DNA from: Allacma fusca
Lineage: Eukaryota > Arthropoda > Collembola > Symphypleona > Sminthuridae
Direction of reading: 5' to 3'
NCBI GenBank assembly: GCA_947179485.1
Contig: OX359246.1
Span: 44,619,632 to 44,683,631 of the forward strand
DNA length: 64,000 nucleotides
Below the pieces are notes generated by a model. The model saw nothing but the letters and a program-made list of their open reading frames with translations, had not been told where the DNA came from and did no database searches. Positions 40,713 through 54,807 of the stretch are shown in pieces (the stretch's first letter is position 1; each line of letters opens with the position of its first letter). A program made the position numbers and the translations under genes.

Positions 40713-43700
40713 TAGACTCCAAGTTAGGTTCCAAGTTAGACTCCAAGTTAGACTCCAAGTTAGACTCCGAATTAAACTACAAGTTACACTCCAAGTTAGA
40801 CTCCAAGTTAGTATCCAAATTTGAATCCAAGTTAGACTCCAGGTTAGACTCCAAATTTGAATCCAAGTTAGACTCCAGGTTAGACTCTACGTTTGACTCA
40901 GAGTTAGACTCCAAGTTAAACTCCAAGTTAGACTCCAAGTTAGACTCCAAGTTAGACTCCAAGTTAGACTCCTTGTTAGACTCCAAGTGAGACTCCAAGT
41001 TTGACTCCAAATTAGACTCCACGTTTGACTCCAAGTTAGACTCCAGGTTAGACTCCACGTTTGACTCCAAGTTAGACTCCAAGTTAGACTCCAAGTTCGG
41101 CTCCAGGTTAGACTCTAAGTTAGACTCGAAGTTAGACTCGAAGTTAGACACCAAGTAAGACTCCAAGTTAGACTCCAAGTTAGACTCCATGTTAGACTCC
41201 AAGTTAGACTCCAAGTTAGACTCCAAATAGACTCCAAGTTAGACTCCACGTTAGACTCCACGTTTGACTCCAAGTTGGACTCCAAGTTAGACTCCAAGTA
41301 AGACTCCTAGTTAGACTCCAAGTTAGACTTCAAGTTTGAATCCAAGTTTGACTCCAAGTTAGACTCCAAGTTATAATCGTGGTTGGACTCCAAGTTTGAC
41401 TCCAAGTTAGATTCCAAGTTAGACTCCAAGTTAGACTCCAAGTTAGATTCCAAGTTAGACTCCAAGTTAGACTCCAAGTTAGACTCCAAATTAAACTACA
41501 AGTTACACTCCAAGTTAGACTCCAAGTTAGACTCCAAATTTGAATCCAAGTTAGACTCCAGGCTAGACTCCAAATTTGAATCCAAGTTAGACTCCAGGTT
41601 AGACTCTACGTTTGACTCAGAGTTAGACTCCAAGTTAAACTCCACGTTTGACTCCAAGTTAGACTCCAAGTTAGACTCCAAGTTAGACTCCAAGTTAGAC
41701 TCCTTGTTAGACTCCAAGTGAGACTCCAAGTTTGACTCCAAGTTAGACTCCAAGTTTGACTCGAAGTTAGATTCCAAGTTAGACTCCAAGTTAGACTCCA
41801 AGTTAGACTCCAAGTGAGACTCCAAGTTTGACTCCAAGTTTGACTCCAAGTTTGACTCGAAGTTAGATTCCAAGTTAGACTCCAAGTTAGACTCCAAGTT
41901 AGACTCCAAGTTAAACTCCAAGTAAGACTCCAAGTTAGATTCCAAGTTACACTCCAAGTTAGACTCCAAATTAGACTCCACGTTTGACTCCAAGTTAGAC
42001 TCCAGGTTAGACTCCACGTTTAACTCCAAGTTAGACTCCAAGTTAGACTCCAAGTTAGACTCCAAGTTCGGCTCCAGGTTAGACTCTAAGTTAGACTCGA
42101 AGTTAGACTCGAAGTTAGACACCAAGTAAGACTCCAAGTTAGACTCCAAGTTAGACTCCATGTTAGACTCCAAGTTAGACTCCAAGTTAGACTCCAAATA
42201 GACTCCAAGTTAGACTCCACGTTAGACTCCACGTTTGACTCCAAGTTGGACTCCAAGTTAGACTCCAAGTAAGACTCCTAGTTAGACTCCAAGTTAGACT
42301 TCAAGTTTGAATCCAAGTTTGACTCCAAGTTAGACTCCAAGTTATAATCGTGGTTGGACTCCAAGTTTGACTCCAAGTTAGATTCCAAGTTAGACTCCAA
42401 GTTAGACTCCAAGTTAGATTCCAAGTTAGACTCCAAGTTAGACTCCAAGTTAGACTCCAAATTAAACTACAAGTTACACTCCAAGTTAGACTCCAAGTTA
42501 GACTCCAAATTTGAATCCAAGTTAGACTCCAGGTTAGACTCCAAATTTGAATCCAAGTTAGACTCCAGGTTAGACTCTACGTTTGACTCAGAGTTAGACT
42601 CCAAGTTAAACTCCACGTTTGACTCCAAGTTAGACTCCAAGTTAGACTCCAAGTTAGACTCCAAGTTAGACTCCTTGTTAGACTCCAAGTGAGACTCCAA
42701 GTTTGACTCCAAGTTAGACTCCAAGTTTGACTCGAAGTTAGATTCCAAGTTAGACTCCAAGTTAGACTCCAAGTTAGACTCCAAGTTAGACTCCAAGTTA
42801 GACTCCAAGTTAGACTCCAAGTTAGACTCCAAGTTCGGCTCCAGGTTATACTCCAAGTTTGACTCCAAGTTCGGCTCCTGGTTAGACTCCAAGTTAGACT
42901 CGAAGTTAGACTCGAACTTAGACTCGAAGTTAGACTCCAAGTTAGACTCCAAGTTAGACTCGAAGTTAGACTCCAAGTAAGACTCCAAGTTGGATTCCAA
43001 GTTACACTCCAAGTTAGACTCCAAATTAGACTCCACGTTTGACTCCAAGTTAGACTCCAGGTTAGACTCCACGTTTGACTCCAAGTTAGACTCCAAGTTA
43101 GACTCCAAGTTCGGCTCCAGGTTAGACTCTAAGTTAGACTCGAAGTTAGACTCGAAGTTAGACACCAAGTAAGACTTCAAGTTAGACTCCAAGTTAGACT
43201 CCAAGTTTGACTCGAAGTTAGATTCCAAGTTAGACTCCAAGTTAGACTCCAAGTTAGACTCCAAGTGAGACTCCAAGTTTGACTCCAAGTTTGACTCCAA
43301 GTTTGACTCGAAGTTAGATTCCAAGTTAGACTCCAAGTTAGACTCCAAGTTAGACTCCAAGTTAAACTCCAAGTAAGACTCCAAGTTAGATTCCAAGTTA
43401 CACTCCAAGTTAGACTCCAAATTAGACTCCACGTTTGACTCCAAGTTAGACTCCAGGTTAGACTCCACGTTTAACTCCAAGTTAGACTCCAAGTTAGACT
43501 CCAAGTTAGACTCCAAGTTCGGCTCCAGGTTAGACTCTAAGTTAGACTCGAAGTTAGACTCGAAGTTAGACACCAAGTAAGACTCCAAGTTAGACTCCAA
43601 GTTAGACTCCATGTTAGACTCCAAGTTAGACTCCAAGTTAGACTCCAAATAGACTCCAAGTTAGACTCCACGTTAGACTCCACGTTTGACTCCAAGTTGG

Positions 43701-46700
43701 ACTCCAAGTTAGACTCCAAGTAAGACTCCTAGTTAGACTCCAAGTTAGACTTCAAGTTTGAATCCAAGTTTGACTCCAAGTTAGACTCCAAGTTATAATC
43801 GTGGTTGGACTCCAAGTTTGACTCCAAGTTAGATTCCAAGTTAGACTCCAAGTTAGACTCCAAGTTAGATTCCAAGTTAGACTCCAAGTTAGACTCCAAG
43901 TTAGACTCCAAATTAAACTACAAGTTACACTCCAAGTTAGACTCCAGGTTAGACTCCACGTTTGACTCCAAGTTAGACTCCAAGTTAGACTCCAAGTTCG
44001 GCTCCAGGTTAGACTCTAAGTTAGACTCGAAGTTAGACTCGAAGTTAGACACCAAGTAAGACTTCAAGTTAGACTCCAAGTTAGACTCCAAGTTTGACTC
44101 GAAGTTAGATTCCAAGTTAGACTCCAAGTTAGACTCCAAGTTAGACTCCAAGTGAGACTCCAAGTTTGACTCCAAGTTTGACTCCAAGTTTGACTCGAAG
44201 TTAGATTCCAAGTTAGACTCCAAGTTAGACTCCAAGTTAGACTCCAAGTTAAACTCCAAGTAAGACTCCAAGTTAGATTCCAAGTTACACTCCAAGTTAG
44301 ACTCCAAATTAGACTCCACGTTTGACTCCAAGTTAGACTCCAGGTTAGACTCCACGTTTAACTCCAAGTTAGACTTCAAGTTAGACTCCAAGTTAGACTC
44401 CAAGTTCGGCTCCAGGTTAGACTCTAAGTTAGACTCGAAGTTAGACTCGAAGTTAGACACCAAGTAAGACTCCAAGTTAGACTCCAAGTTAGACTCCATG
44501 TTAGACTCCAAGTTAGACTCCAAGTTAGACTCCAAATAGACTCCATGTTAGACTCCACGTTAGACTCCACGTTTGACTCCAAGTTGGACTCCAAGTTAGA
44601 CTCCAAGTAAGACTCCTAGTTAGACTCCAAGTTAGACTTCAAGTTTGAATCCAAGTTTGACTCCAAGTTAGACTCCAAGTTATAATCGTGGTTGGACTCC
44701 AAGTTTGACTCCAAGTTAGATTCCAAGTTAGACTCCAAGTTAGACTCCAAGTTAGATTCCAAGTTAGACTCCAAGTTAGACTCCAAGTTAGACTCCAAAT
44801 TAAACTACAAGTTACACTCCAAGTTAGACTCCAAGTTAGACTCCAAATTTGAATCCAAGTTAGACTCCAGGTTAGACTCCAAATTTGAATCCAAGTTAGA
44901 CTCCAGGTTAGACTCTACGTTTGACTCAGAGTTAGACTCCAAGTTAAACTCCACGTTTGACTCCAAGTTAGACTCCAAGTTAGACTCCAAGTTAGACTCC
45001 AAGTTAGACTCCTTGTTAGACTCCAAGTGAGACTCCAAGTTTGACTCCAAGTTAGACTCCAAGTTTGACTCCAAGTTAGATTCCAAGTTAGACTCCAAGT
45101 TAGACTCCAAGTTAGATTCCAAGTTAGACTCCAAGTTAGACTCCAAGTTAGACTCCAAATTAAACTACAAGTTACACTCCAAGTTAGACTCCAGGTTAGA
45201 CTCCACGTTTGACTCCAAGTTAGACTCCAAGTTAGACTCCAAGTTCGGCTCCAGGTTAGACTCTAAGTTAGACTCGAAGTTAGACTCGAAGTTAGACACC
45301 AAGTAAGACTTCAAGTTAGACTCCAAGTTAGACTCCAAGTTTGACTCGAAGTTAGATTCCAAGTTAGACTCCAAGTTAGACTCCAAGTTAGACTCCAAGT
45401 GAGACTCCAAGTTTGACTCCAAGTTTGACTCCAAGTTTGACTCGAAGTTAGATTCCAAGTTAGACTCCAAGTTAGACTCCAAGTTAGACTCCAAGTTAAA
45501 CTCCAAGTAAGACTCCAAGTTAGATTCCAAGTTACACTCCAAGTTAGACTCCAAATTAGACTCCACGTTTGACTCCAAGTTAGACTCCAGGTTAGACTCC
45601 ACGTTTAACTCCAAGTTAGACTCCAAGTTAGACTCCAAGTTAGACTCCAAGTTCGGCTCCAGGTTAGACTCTAAGTTAGACTCGAAGTTAGACTCGAAGT
45701 TAGACACCAAGTAAGACTCCAAGTTAGACTCCAAGTTAGACTCCATGTTAGACTCCAAGTTAGACTCCAAGTTAGACTCCAAATAGACTCCAAGTTAGAC
45801 TCCACGTTAGACTCCACGTTTGACTCCAAGTTGGACTCCAAGTTAGACTCCAAGTAAGACTCCTAGTTAGACTCCAAGTTAGACTTCAAGTTTGAATCCA
45901 AGTTTGACTCCAAGTTAGACTCCAAGTTATAATCGTGGTTGGACTCCAAGTTTGACTCCAAGTTAGATTCCAAGTTAGACTCCAAGTTAGACTCCAAGTT
46001 AGATTCCAAGTTAGACTCCAAGTTAGACTCCAAGTTAGACTCCAAATTAAACTACAAGTTACACTCCAAGTTAGACTCCAAGTTAGACTCCAAATTTGAA
46101 TCCAAGTTAGACTCCAGGTTAGACTCCAAATTTGAATCCAAGTTAGACTCCAGGTTAGACTCTACGTTTGACTCAGAGTTAGACTCCAAGTTAAACTCCA
46201 CGTTTGACTCCAAGTTAGACTCCAAGTTAGACTCCAAGTTAGACTCCAAGTTAGACTCCTTGTTAGACTCCAAGTGAGACTCCAAGTTTGACTCCAAGTT
46301 AGACTCCAAGTTTGACTCGAAGTTAGATTCCAAGTTAGACTCCAAGTTAGACTCCAAGTTAGACTCCAAGTTAGACTCCAAGTTAGACTCCAAGTTAGAC
46401 TCCAAGTTAGACTCCAAGTTAGACTCCAAGTTCGGCTCCAGGTTATACTCCAAGTTTGACTCCAAGTTCGGCTCCTGGTTAGACTCCAAGTTAGACTCGA
46501 AGTTAGACTCGAACTTAGACTCGAAGTTAGACTCCAAGTTAGACTCGAAGTTAGACTCGAAGTTAGACTCCAAGTAAGACTCCAAGTTGGATTCCAAGTT
46601 ACACTCCAAGTTAGACTCCAAATTAGACTCCACGTTTGACTCCAAGTTAGACTCCAGGTTAGACTCCACGTTTGACTCCAAGTTAGACTCCAAGTTAGAC

Positions 46701-47059
46701 TCCAAGTTCGGCTCCAGGTTAGACTCTAAGTTAGACTCGAAGTTAGACTCGAAGTTAGACACCAAGTAAGACTTCAAGTTAGACTCCAAGTTAGACTCCA
46801 TGTTAGACTCCAAGTAAGACTCCTAGTTAGACTCCAAGTTAGACTTCAAGTTTGAATCCAAGTTTGACTCCAAGTTAGACTCCAAGTTATAATCGTGGTT
46901 GGACTCCAAGTTTGACTCCAAGTTAGATTCCAAGTTAGACTCCAAGTTAGACTCCAAGTTAGATTCCAAGTTAGACTCCAAGTTAGACTCCAAGTTAGAC
47001 TCCAAGTTAAACTCCAAGTTAGACTCCTTGTTAGACTCCAAGTGAGACTCCAAGTTTGA
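40713..47059. repeat. Domain of 0.7-1.45-kb higher-order repeats
   Basis: TATAATCGTGG landmarks stand at 40656, 41375, 42346, 43797, 44684, 45931 and 46891, giving spacings of 719, 971, 1,451, 887, 1,247 and 960 bp. Each interval shares most of its variant order with its neighbours. Examples are 43.9-44.8 kb with 45.2-46.1 kb (offset 1,247 bp) and the 42.99-43.17 kb segment with 46.59-46.77 kb (offset 3,597 bp). All intervals except the last include one 11-bp unit. Confidence 0.83.
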
Positions 47060-48175
47060 CTCCAAGTTAGACTCCAAGTTAGACTCCAAATTAAACTACA
47101 AGTTACACTCCAAGTTAGACTCCAAGTTAGACTCCAAATTTGAATCCAAGTTAGACTCCAGGTTAGACTCCAAATTTGAATCCAAGTTAGACTCCAGGTT
47201 AGACTCTACGTTTGACTCAGAGTTAGACTCCAAGTTAAACTCCACGTTTGACTCCAAGTTAGACTCCAAGTTAGACTCCAAGTTAGACTCCAAGTTAGAC
47301 TCCTTGTTAGACTCCAAGTGAGACTCCAAGTTTGACTCCAAGTTAGACTCCAAGTTTGACTCGAAGTTAGATTCCAAGTTTGACTCGAAGTTAGATTCCA
47401 AGTTAGACTCCAAGTTAGACTCCAAGTTAGACTCCAAGTTAAACTCCAAGTTAGACTCCTTGTTAGACTCCAAGTGAGACTCCAAGTTTGACTCCAAGTT
47501 TGACTCCAAGTTTGACTCGAAGTTAGATTCCAAGTTAGACTCCAAGTTAGATTCCAAGTTAGACTCCAAGTTAGACTCCAAGTTAGACTCCAAGTTAGAC
47601 TCCAAGTTAGACTCCAAGTTAGACTCCAGGTTAGACTCCAAGTTAGACTCCAAGTTAGACTCCAAATTTGAATCCAAGTTAGACTCCAGGTTAGATTCCA
47701 CGTTTGACTCCAAGTTAGACTCCTAGTTAGACTCCACGTTTGACTCCAAGTTAAACTCCATGTTAGACTCCAAGTTAGACTCCAAGTTAGACTCCAAGTT
47801 AGACTCCAAGTTAGACTCCAAGTTAGACTCCACGTTTGACTCCAAGTTGGACTCCAAGTTAGACTCCAAGTTAGACTCCTAGTTAGACTCCAAGTTAGAC
47901 TCCAAGTTAGACTCCAATTTAGACTCCACGTTTGACTCCAAGTTGGACTCCAAGTTAGATTCCAAGTTAGACTCCATGTTAAACTTCAAGTTAGACTCCA
48001 AGTTACACTCCAAGTTCGGCTCCAAGTTAGACTCCAAATTTGAATCCAAGTTAGACTCCAGGTTAGACTCCAAGTTATAATCGTGGTTGGACTCCAAGTT
48101 TGACTCCAAGTTAGATTCCAAGTTAGACTCCAAGTTAGACTCCAAGTTAGACTCCAAGTTAGATTCCAAGTTAGA
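47060..48175. repeat. 1.1-kb tandem duplication D, copy 1
   Basis: Variant order repeats at 48176 with an offset of 1,116 bp, falling to 1,092 bp after a 24-bp difference. AATCGTGG at 48079 is followed by 49171, 1,092 bp on. All shifts are multiples of 12. Confidence 0.82.
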
Positions 48176-49267
48176 CTCCAAGTTAGACTCCAAGTTAGAC
48201 TCCAAATTAAACTACAAGTTACACTCCAAGTTAGACTCCAAGTTAGACTCCAAATTTGAATCCAAGTTAGACTCCAGGTTAGACTCCAAATTTGAATCCA
48301 AGTTAGACTCCAGGTTAGACTCTACGTTTGACTCAGAGTTAGACTCCAAGTTAAACTCCACGTTTGACTCCAAGTTAGACTCCAAGTTAGACTCCAAGTT
48401 AGACTCCAAGTTAGACTCCTTGTTAGACTCCAAGTGAGACTCCAAGTTTGACTCCAAGTTAGACTCCAAGTTTGACTCGAAGTTAGATTCCAAGTTAGAC
48501 TCCAAGTTAGACTCCAAGTTAGACTCCAAGTTAAACTCCAAGTTAGACTCCTTGTTAGACTCCAAGTGAGACTCCAAGTTTGACTCCAAGTTTGACTCCA
48601 AGTTTGACTCGAAGTTAGATTCCAAGTTAGACTCCAAGTTAGATTCCAAGTTAGACTCCAAGTTAGACTCCAAGTTAGACTCCAAGTTAGACTCCAAGTT
48701 AGACTCCAAGCTAGACTCCAGGTTAGACTCCAAGTTAGACTCCAAGTTAGACTCCAAATTTGAATCCAAGTTAGACTCCAGGTTAGATTCCACGTTTGAC
48801 TCCAAGTTAGACTCCTAGTTAGACTCCACGTTTGACTCCAAATCAAACTCCATGTTAGACTCCAAGTTAGACTCCAAGTTAGACTCCAAGTTAGACTCCA
48901 AGTTAGACTCCAAGTTAGACTCCACGTTTGACTCCAAGTTGGACTCCAAGTTAGACTCCAAGTTAGACTCCTAGTTAGACTCCAAGTTAGACTCCAAGTT
49001 AGACTCCAATTTAGACTCCACGTTTGACTCCAAGTTGGACTCCAAGTTAGATTCCAAGTTAGACTCCATGTTAAACTTCAAGTTAGACTCCAAGTTACAC
49101 TCCAAGTTCGGCTCCAAGTTAGACTCCAAATTTGAATCCAAGTTAGACTCCAGGTTAGACTCCAAGTTATAATCGTGGTTGGACTCCAAGTTTGACTCCA
49201 AGTTAGATTCCAAGTTAGACTCCAAGTTAGACTCCAAGTTAGACTCCAAGTTAGATTCCAAGTTAGA
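48176..49267. repeat. 1.1-kb tandem duplication D, copy 2
   Basis: This is a head-to-tail copy of the preceding block. Its last 180 bp also belong to the next, 1.86-kb duplication, so the exchanges overlap. Confidence 0.82.
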
Positions 49268-50956
49268 CTCCAAGTTAGACTCCAAGTTAGACTCCAAATT
49301 AAACTACAAGTTACACTTCAAGTTAGACTCCAAGTTAGACTCCAAATTTGAATCCAAGTTAGACTCCAGGTTAGACTCCAAATTTGAATCCAAGTTAGAC
49401 TCCAGGTTAAACTCTAAGTTAGACTCCAAGTTAGACTCCAAGTTAGACTCCAAGTTAGACTCCAGGTTAGACTCCAAGTTAGACTCCAAGTTAGACTCCA
49501 AATTTGAATCCAAGTTAGACTCCAGGTTAGATTCCACGTTTGACTCCAAGTTAGACTCCTAGTTAGACTCCACGTTTGACTCCAAGTTAAACTCCATGTT
49601 AGACTCCAAGTTAGACTCCAAGTTAGACTCCAAGTTAGACTCCAAGTTAGACTCCAAGTTAGACTCCAAGTTAGACTCTAAGTTAGACTCCACGTTTGAC
49701 TCCAAGTTGGACTCCAAGTTAGACTCCAAGTTAGACTCCTAGTTAGACTCCAAGTTAGACTCCAAGTTAGACTCCAATTTAGACTCCACGTTTGACTCCA
49801 AGTTGGACTCCAAGTTAGACTCCAAGTTAGACTCCATGTTAAACTTCAAGTTAGACTCCAAGTTACACTCCAAGTTCGGCTCCAAGTTAGACTCCAAATT
49901 TGAATCCAAGTTAGACTCCAGGTTAGACTCCACGTTTGACTTCAAGTTAGACTCCAAGTTAGACTCCACGTTTGACTCCAAGTAAGACTCCAAGTTAGAC
50001 TCCAAGTTAGACTCCAAGATAGACTCCAAGTTAGACTCCAAGTTAGACTCCAAGTTAGACTCCAAGTTAGACTCCAAATTTGACTCCAAGTTAGACTCCA
50101 TGTTAAACTTCAAGTTAGACTCCAAGTTAGACTCCAAATTTGACTCCAAGTTTGACTCCAAGTTAGACTCCACATTTAACTCCAAGTTAGACTCCAGGTT
50201 AGACTCCAAGTTAGACTCCAAATTTGAATCCAAGTTAGACTCCAGGTTAGACTCCAAGTTAGACCCCACGTTTGACTCCAAGTAAGACTCCAAGTTAGAC
50301 TCCAAATGGGACTACAAGTTAGACTCCAAGTTAGACACCAAGTTAGACTCCAAATTAGACTCCAAGTTAGTCTTCATGTTAAACTCCAAGTTAGACTCCA
50401 AGTTAGACTCGAAGTTAGACTCGAAATTGGACTCCAAGTTATACTCCAAGTTTGACTCCAAGTTAGACTCCACGTTTGACTCCAAGTTAGACTCCAAGTT
50501 AGACTCCAAGTTAGACTCCAAGATAGACTCCAAGTTGGACTCCACGTTAGACCCCAAGTTAGACTCCAAGTTAGACTCCAAGTTAGACTCCAAGTTAGAC
50601 TCCAAGTTAGACTCCAAATTAAACTCCATGTTAGACTCCATGTTAGACTCCAAGTTAGACTCCAAAAAAAACTCCAAGTTAGACTCTAAGTTAGACTCCA
50701 CGTTTGACTCCAAGTTTGACTCCAAGTTAGACTCCAAAATTGACTCCAAGATAGACTCGAAGTAAGATTCCAAGTTACACTCCAAGTTTGACTCCAAGTT
50801 AGTCTTCATGTTAAACTCCAAGTTTGACTCCAAGTTTGAATCCAAATTAGACTCCAGGTCAGACTCCACGTTTGACTTCAAGTTAGACTCCAAGTTAGAC
50901 TCCACGTTTGACTCCAAGTTAGATTCCAAGTTAGACTCCAAGTTAGACTCCAAGTT
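49085..50956. repeat. 1.86-kb tandem duplication E, copy 1
   Basis: This block repeats at once downstream, with an offset of 1,872 bp to about 49.56 kb and 1,860 bp from 49.74 kb (one 12-mer missing in copy 2). Reading 49741-50940 against 51601-52800 line by line, I saw two substitutions (CACATTT against CACGTTT near 50173; GACACC against GACTCC near 50336). Confidence 0.93.
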
Positions 50957-52820
50957 AGACTCCAAGTTACACTCCAAGTTCGGCTCCAAGTTAGACTCCA
51001 AATTTGAATCCAAGTTAGACTCCAGGTTAGACTCCAAGTTATAATCGTGGTTGGACTCCAAGTTTGACTCCAAGTTAGATTCCAAGTTAGACTCCAAGTT
51101 AGACTCCAAGTTAGACTCCAAGTTAGATTCCAAGTTAGACTCCAAGTTAGACTCCAAGTTAGACTCCAAATTAAACTACAAGTTACACTTCAAGTTAGAC
51201 TCCAAGTTAGACTCCAAATTTGAATCCAAGTTAGACTCCAGGTTAGACTCCAAATTTGAATCCAAGTTAGACTCCAGGTTAAACTCTAAGTTAGACTCCA
51301 AGTTAGACTCCAAGTTAGACTCCAAGTTAGACTCCAGGTTAGACTCCAAGTTAGACTCCAAGTTAGACTCCAAATTTGAATCCAAGTTAGACTCCAGGTT
51401 AGATTCCACGTTTGACTCCAAGTTAGACTCCTAGTTAGACTCCACGTTTGACTCCAAGTTAAACTCCATGTTAGACTCCAAGTTAGACTCCAAGTTAGAC
51501 TCCAAGTTAGACTCCAAGTTAGACTCCAAGTTAGACTCTAAGTTAGACTCCACGTTTGACTCCAAGTTGGACTCCAAGTTAGACTCCAAGTTAGACTCCT
51601 AGTTAGACTCCAAGTTAGACTCCAAGTTAGACTCCAATTTAGACTCCACGTTTGACTCCAAGTTGGACTCCAAGTTAGACTCCAAGTTAGACTCCATGTT
51701 AAACTTCAAGTTAGACTCCAAGTTACACTCCAAGTTCGGCTCCAAGTTAGACTCCAAATTTGAATCCAAGTTAGACTCCAGGTTAGACTCCACGTTTGAC
51801 TTCAAGTTAGACTCCAAGTTAGACTCCACGTTTGACTCCAAGTAAGACTCCAAGTTAGACTCCAAGTTAGACTCCAAGATAGACTCCAAGTTAGACTCCA
51901 AGTTAGACTCCAAGTTAGACTCCAAGTTAGACTCCAAATTTGACTCCAAGTTAGACTCCATGTTAAACTTCAAGTTAGACTCCAAGTTAGACTCCAAATT
52001 TGACTCCAAGTTTGACTCCAAGTTAGACTCCACGTTTAACTCCAAGTTAGACTCCAGGTTAGACTCCAAGTTAGACTCCAAATTTGAATCCAAGTTAGAC
52101 TCCAGGTTAGACTCCAAGTTAGACCCCACGTTTGACTCCAAGTAAGACTCCAAGTTAGACTCCAAATGGGACTACAAGTTAGACTCCAAGTTAGACTCCA
52201 AGTTAGACTCCAAATTAGACTCCAAGTTAGTCTTCATGTTAAACTCCAAGTTAGACTCCAAGTTAGACTCGAAGTTAGACTCGAAATTGGACTCCAAGTT
52301 ATACTCCAAGTTTGACTCCAAGTTAGACTCCACGTTTGACTCCAAGTTAGACTCCAAGTTAGACTCCAAGTTAGACTCCAAGATAGACTCCAAGTTGGAC
52401 TCCACGTTAGACCCCAAGTTAGACTCCAAGTTAGACTCCAAGTTAGACTCCAAGTTAGACTCCAAGTTAGACTCCAAATTAAACTCCATGTTAGACTCCA
52501 TGTTAGACTCCAAGTTAGACTCCAAAAAAAACTCCAAGTTAGACTCTAAGTTAGACTCCACGTTTGACTCCAAGTTTGACTCCAAGTTAGACTCCAAAAT
52601 TGACTCCAAGATAGACTCGAAGTAAGATTCCAAGTTACACTCCAAGTTTGACTCCAAGTTAGTCTTCATGTTAAACTCCAAGTTTGACTCCAAGTTTGAA
52701 TCCAAATTAGACTCCAGGTCAGACTCCACGTTTGACTTCAAGTTAGACTCCAAGTTAGACTCCACGTTTGACTCCAAGTTAGATTCCAAGTTAGACTCCA
52801 AGTTAGACTCCAAGTTAGAC
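50957..52820. repeat. 1.86-kb tandem duplication E, copy 2
   Basis: This is a head-to-tail copy of 49085-50956, the most similar large pair I compared in full. Divergence begins at about 52820, where this copy carries the AAACTACAAG unit while copy 1 goes into GTTCGGCTCC. Confidence 0.93.
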
Positions 52821-53675
52821 TCCAAATTAAACTACAAGTTACACTCCAAGTTAGACTCCAAGTTAGACTCCAAATTTGAATCCAAGTTAGACTCCAGGTT
52901 AGACTCCAAGTTAGACTCCAAGTTAGACTCCAGGTTAGACTCTACGTTTGACTCCAAGTTGGACTCCAAGTTAGACTCCAAGTTAGACTCCTAGTTAGAC
53001 TCCAAGTTAGACTCCAAGTTAGACTCCAATTTAGACTCCACGTTTGACTCCAAGTTGGACTCCAAGTTAGACTCCAAGTTAGACTCCATGTTAAACTTCA
53101 AGTTAGACTCCAAGTTACACTCCAAGTTCGGCTCCAAGTTAGACTCCAAATTTGAATCCAAGTTAGACTCCAGGTTAGACTCCACGTTTGACTCCAAGTT
53201 AGACTCCAAGTTAGACTCCACGTTTGACTCCAAGTTAGACTCCAAGTTAGTCTCCAAGTTAGACTCCAAGATAGACTCCAAGTTAGACTCCAAGTTAGAC
53301 TCCAAGTTAGACTCCAAATTTGACTCCAAGTTAGAATCCATGTTAAACTTCAAGTTAGACTCCAAGTTAGACTCCAAATTTGACTCCAAGTTTGACTCCA
53401 AGTTAGACTCAACGTTTAACTCCAAGTTAGACTCCAGGTTAGACTCCAAGTTAGACTCCAAATTTGAATCCAAGTTAGACTGCAGGTTAGACTCCAAGTT
53501 AGACCCCACGTTTGACTCCAAGTAAGACTCCAAGTTAGACTCCAAATGGGACTACAAGTTAGACTCCAAGTTAGACTCCAAGTTAGACTCCAAATTAGAC
53601 TCCAAGTTAGTCTTCATGTTAAACTCCAAGTTAGACTCCAAATTAGACTCGAAGTTAGACTCGAAATTGGACTCC
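52548..53675. repeat. 1,128-bp tandem duplication F, copy 1
   Basis: The pattern repeats at 53676 with an offset of 1,128 bp (94 units). Diagnostic units (CAAAATTGACTCC, CAGGTCAGACTCC, CAAATGGGACTAC) occur at matching places in both. It overlaps the end of duplication E. Confidence 0.9.
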
Positions 53676-54807
53676 AAGTTAGACTCCACGTTTGACTCCA
53701 AGTTTGACTCCAAGTTAGACTCCAAAATTGACTCCAAGATAGACTCGAAGTAAGATTCCAAGTTACACTCCAAGTTTGACTCCAAGTTAGTCTTCATGTT
53801 AAACTCCAAGTTTGACTCCAAGTTTGAATCCAAATTAGACTCCAGGTCAGACTCCACGTTTGACTTCAAGTTAGACTCCAAGTTAGACTCCACGTTTGAC
53901 TCCAAGTTAGATTCCAAGTTAGACTCCAAGTTAGACTCCAAGTTAGACTCCAAATTAAACTACAAGTTACACTCCAAGTTAGACTCCAAGTTAGACTCCA
54001 AATTTGAATCCAAGTTAGACTCCAGGTTAGACTCCAAGTTAGACTCCAAGTTAGACTCCAGGTTAGACTCTACGTTTGACTCCAAGTTGGACTCCAAGTT
54101 AGACTCCAAGTTAGACTCCTAGTTAGACTCCAAGTTAGACTCCAAGTTAGACTCCAATTTAGACTCCACGTTTGACTCCAAGTTGGACTCCAAGTTAGAC
54201 TCCAAGTTAGACTCCATGTTAAACTTCAAGTTAGACTCCAAGTTACACTCCAAGTTCGGCTCCAAGTTAGACTCCAAATTTGAATCCAAGTTAGACTCCA
54301 GGTTAGACTCCACGTTTGACTCCAAGTTAGACTCCAAGTTAGACTCCACGTTTGACTCCAAGTTAGACTCCAAGTTAGTCTCCAAGTTAGACTCCAAGAT
54401 AGACTCCAAGTTAGACTCCAAGTTAGACTCCAAGTTAGACTCCAAATTTGACTCCAAGTTAGAATCCATGTTAAACTTCAAGTTAGACTCCAAGTTAGAC
54501 TCCAAATTTGACTCCAAGTTTGACTCCAAGTTAGACTCCACGTTTAACTCCAAGTTAGACTCCAGGTTAGACTCCAAGTTAGCCTCCAAATTTGAATCCA
54601 AGTTAGACTGCAGGTTAGACTCCAAGTTAGACCCCACGTTTGACTCCAAGTAAGACTCCAAGTTAGACTCCAAATGGGACTACAAGTTAGACTCCAAGTT
54701 AGACTCCAAGTTAGACTCCAAATTAGACTCCAAGTTAGTCTTCATGTTAAACTCCAAGTTAGACTCCAAGTTAGACTCGAAGTTAGACTCGAAATTGGAC
54801 TCCAAGT
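53676..54807. repeat. 1,128-bp tandem duplication F, copy 2
   Basis: This is a head-to-tail copy of 52548-53675, with small differences including a 12-bp loss near 54.45 kb and single substitutions. After about 54808 the sequence resumes the order seen after 52.3 kb. Confidence 0.88.
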
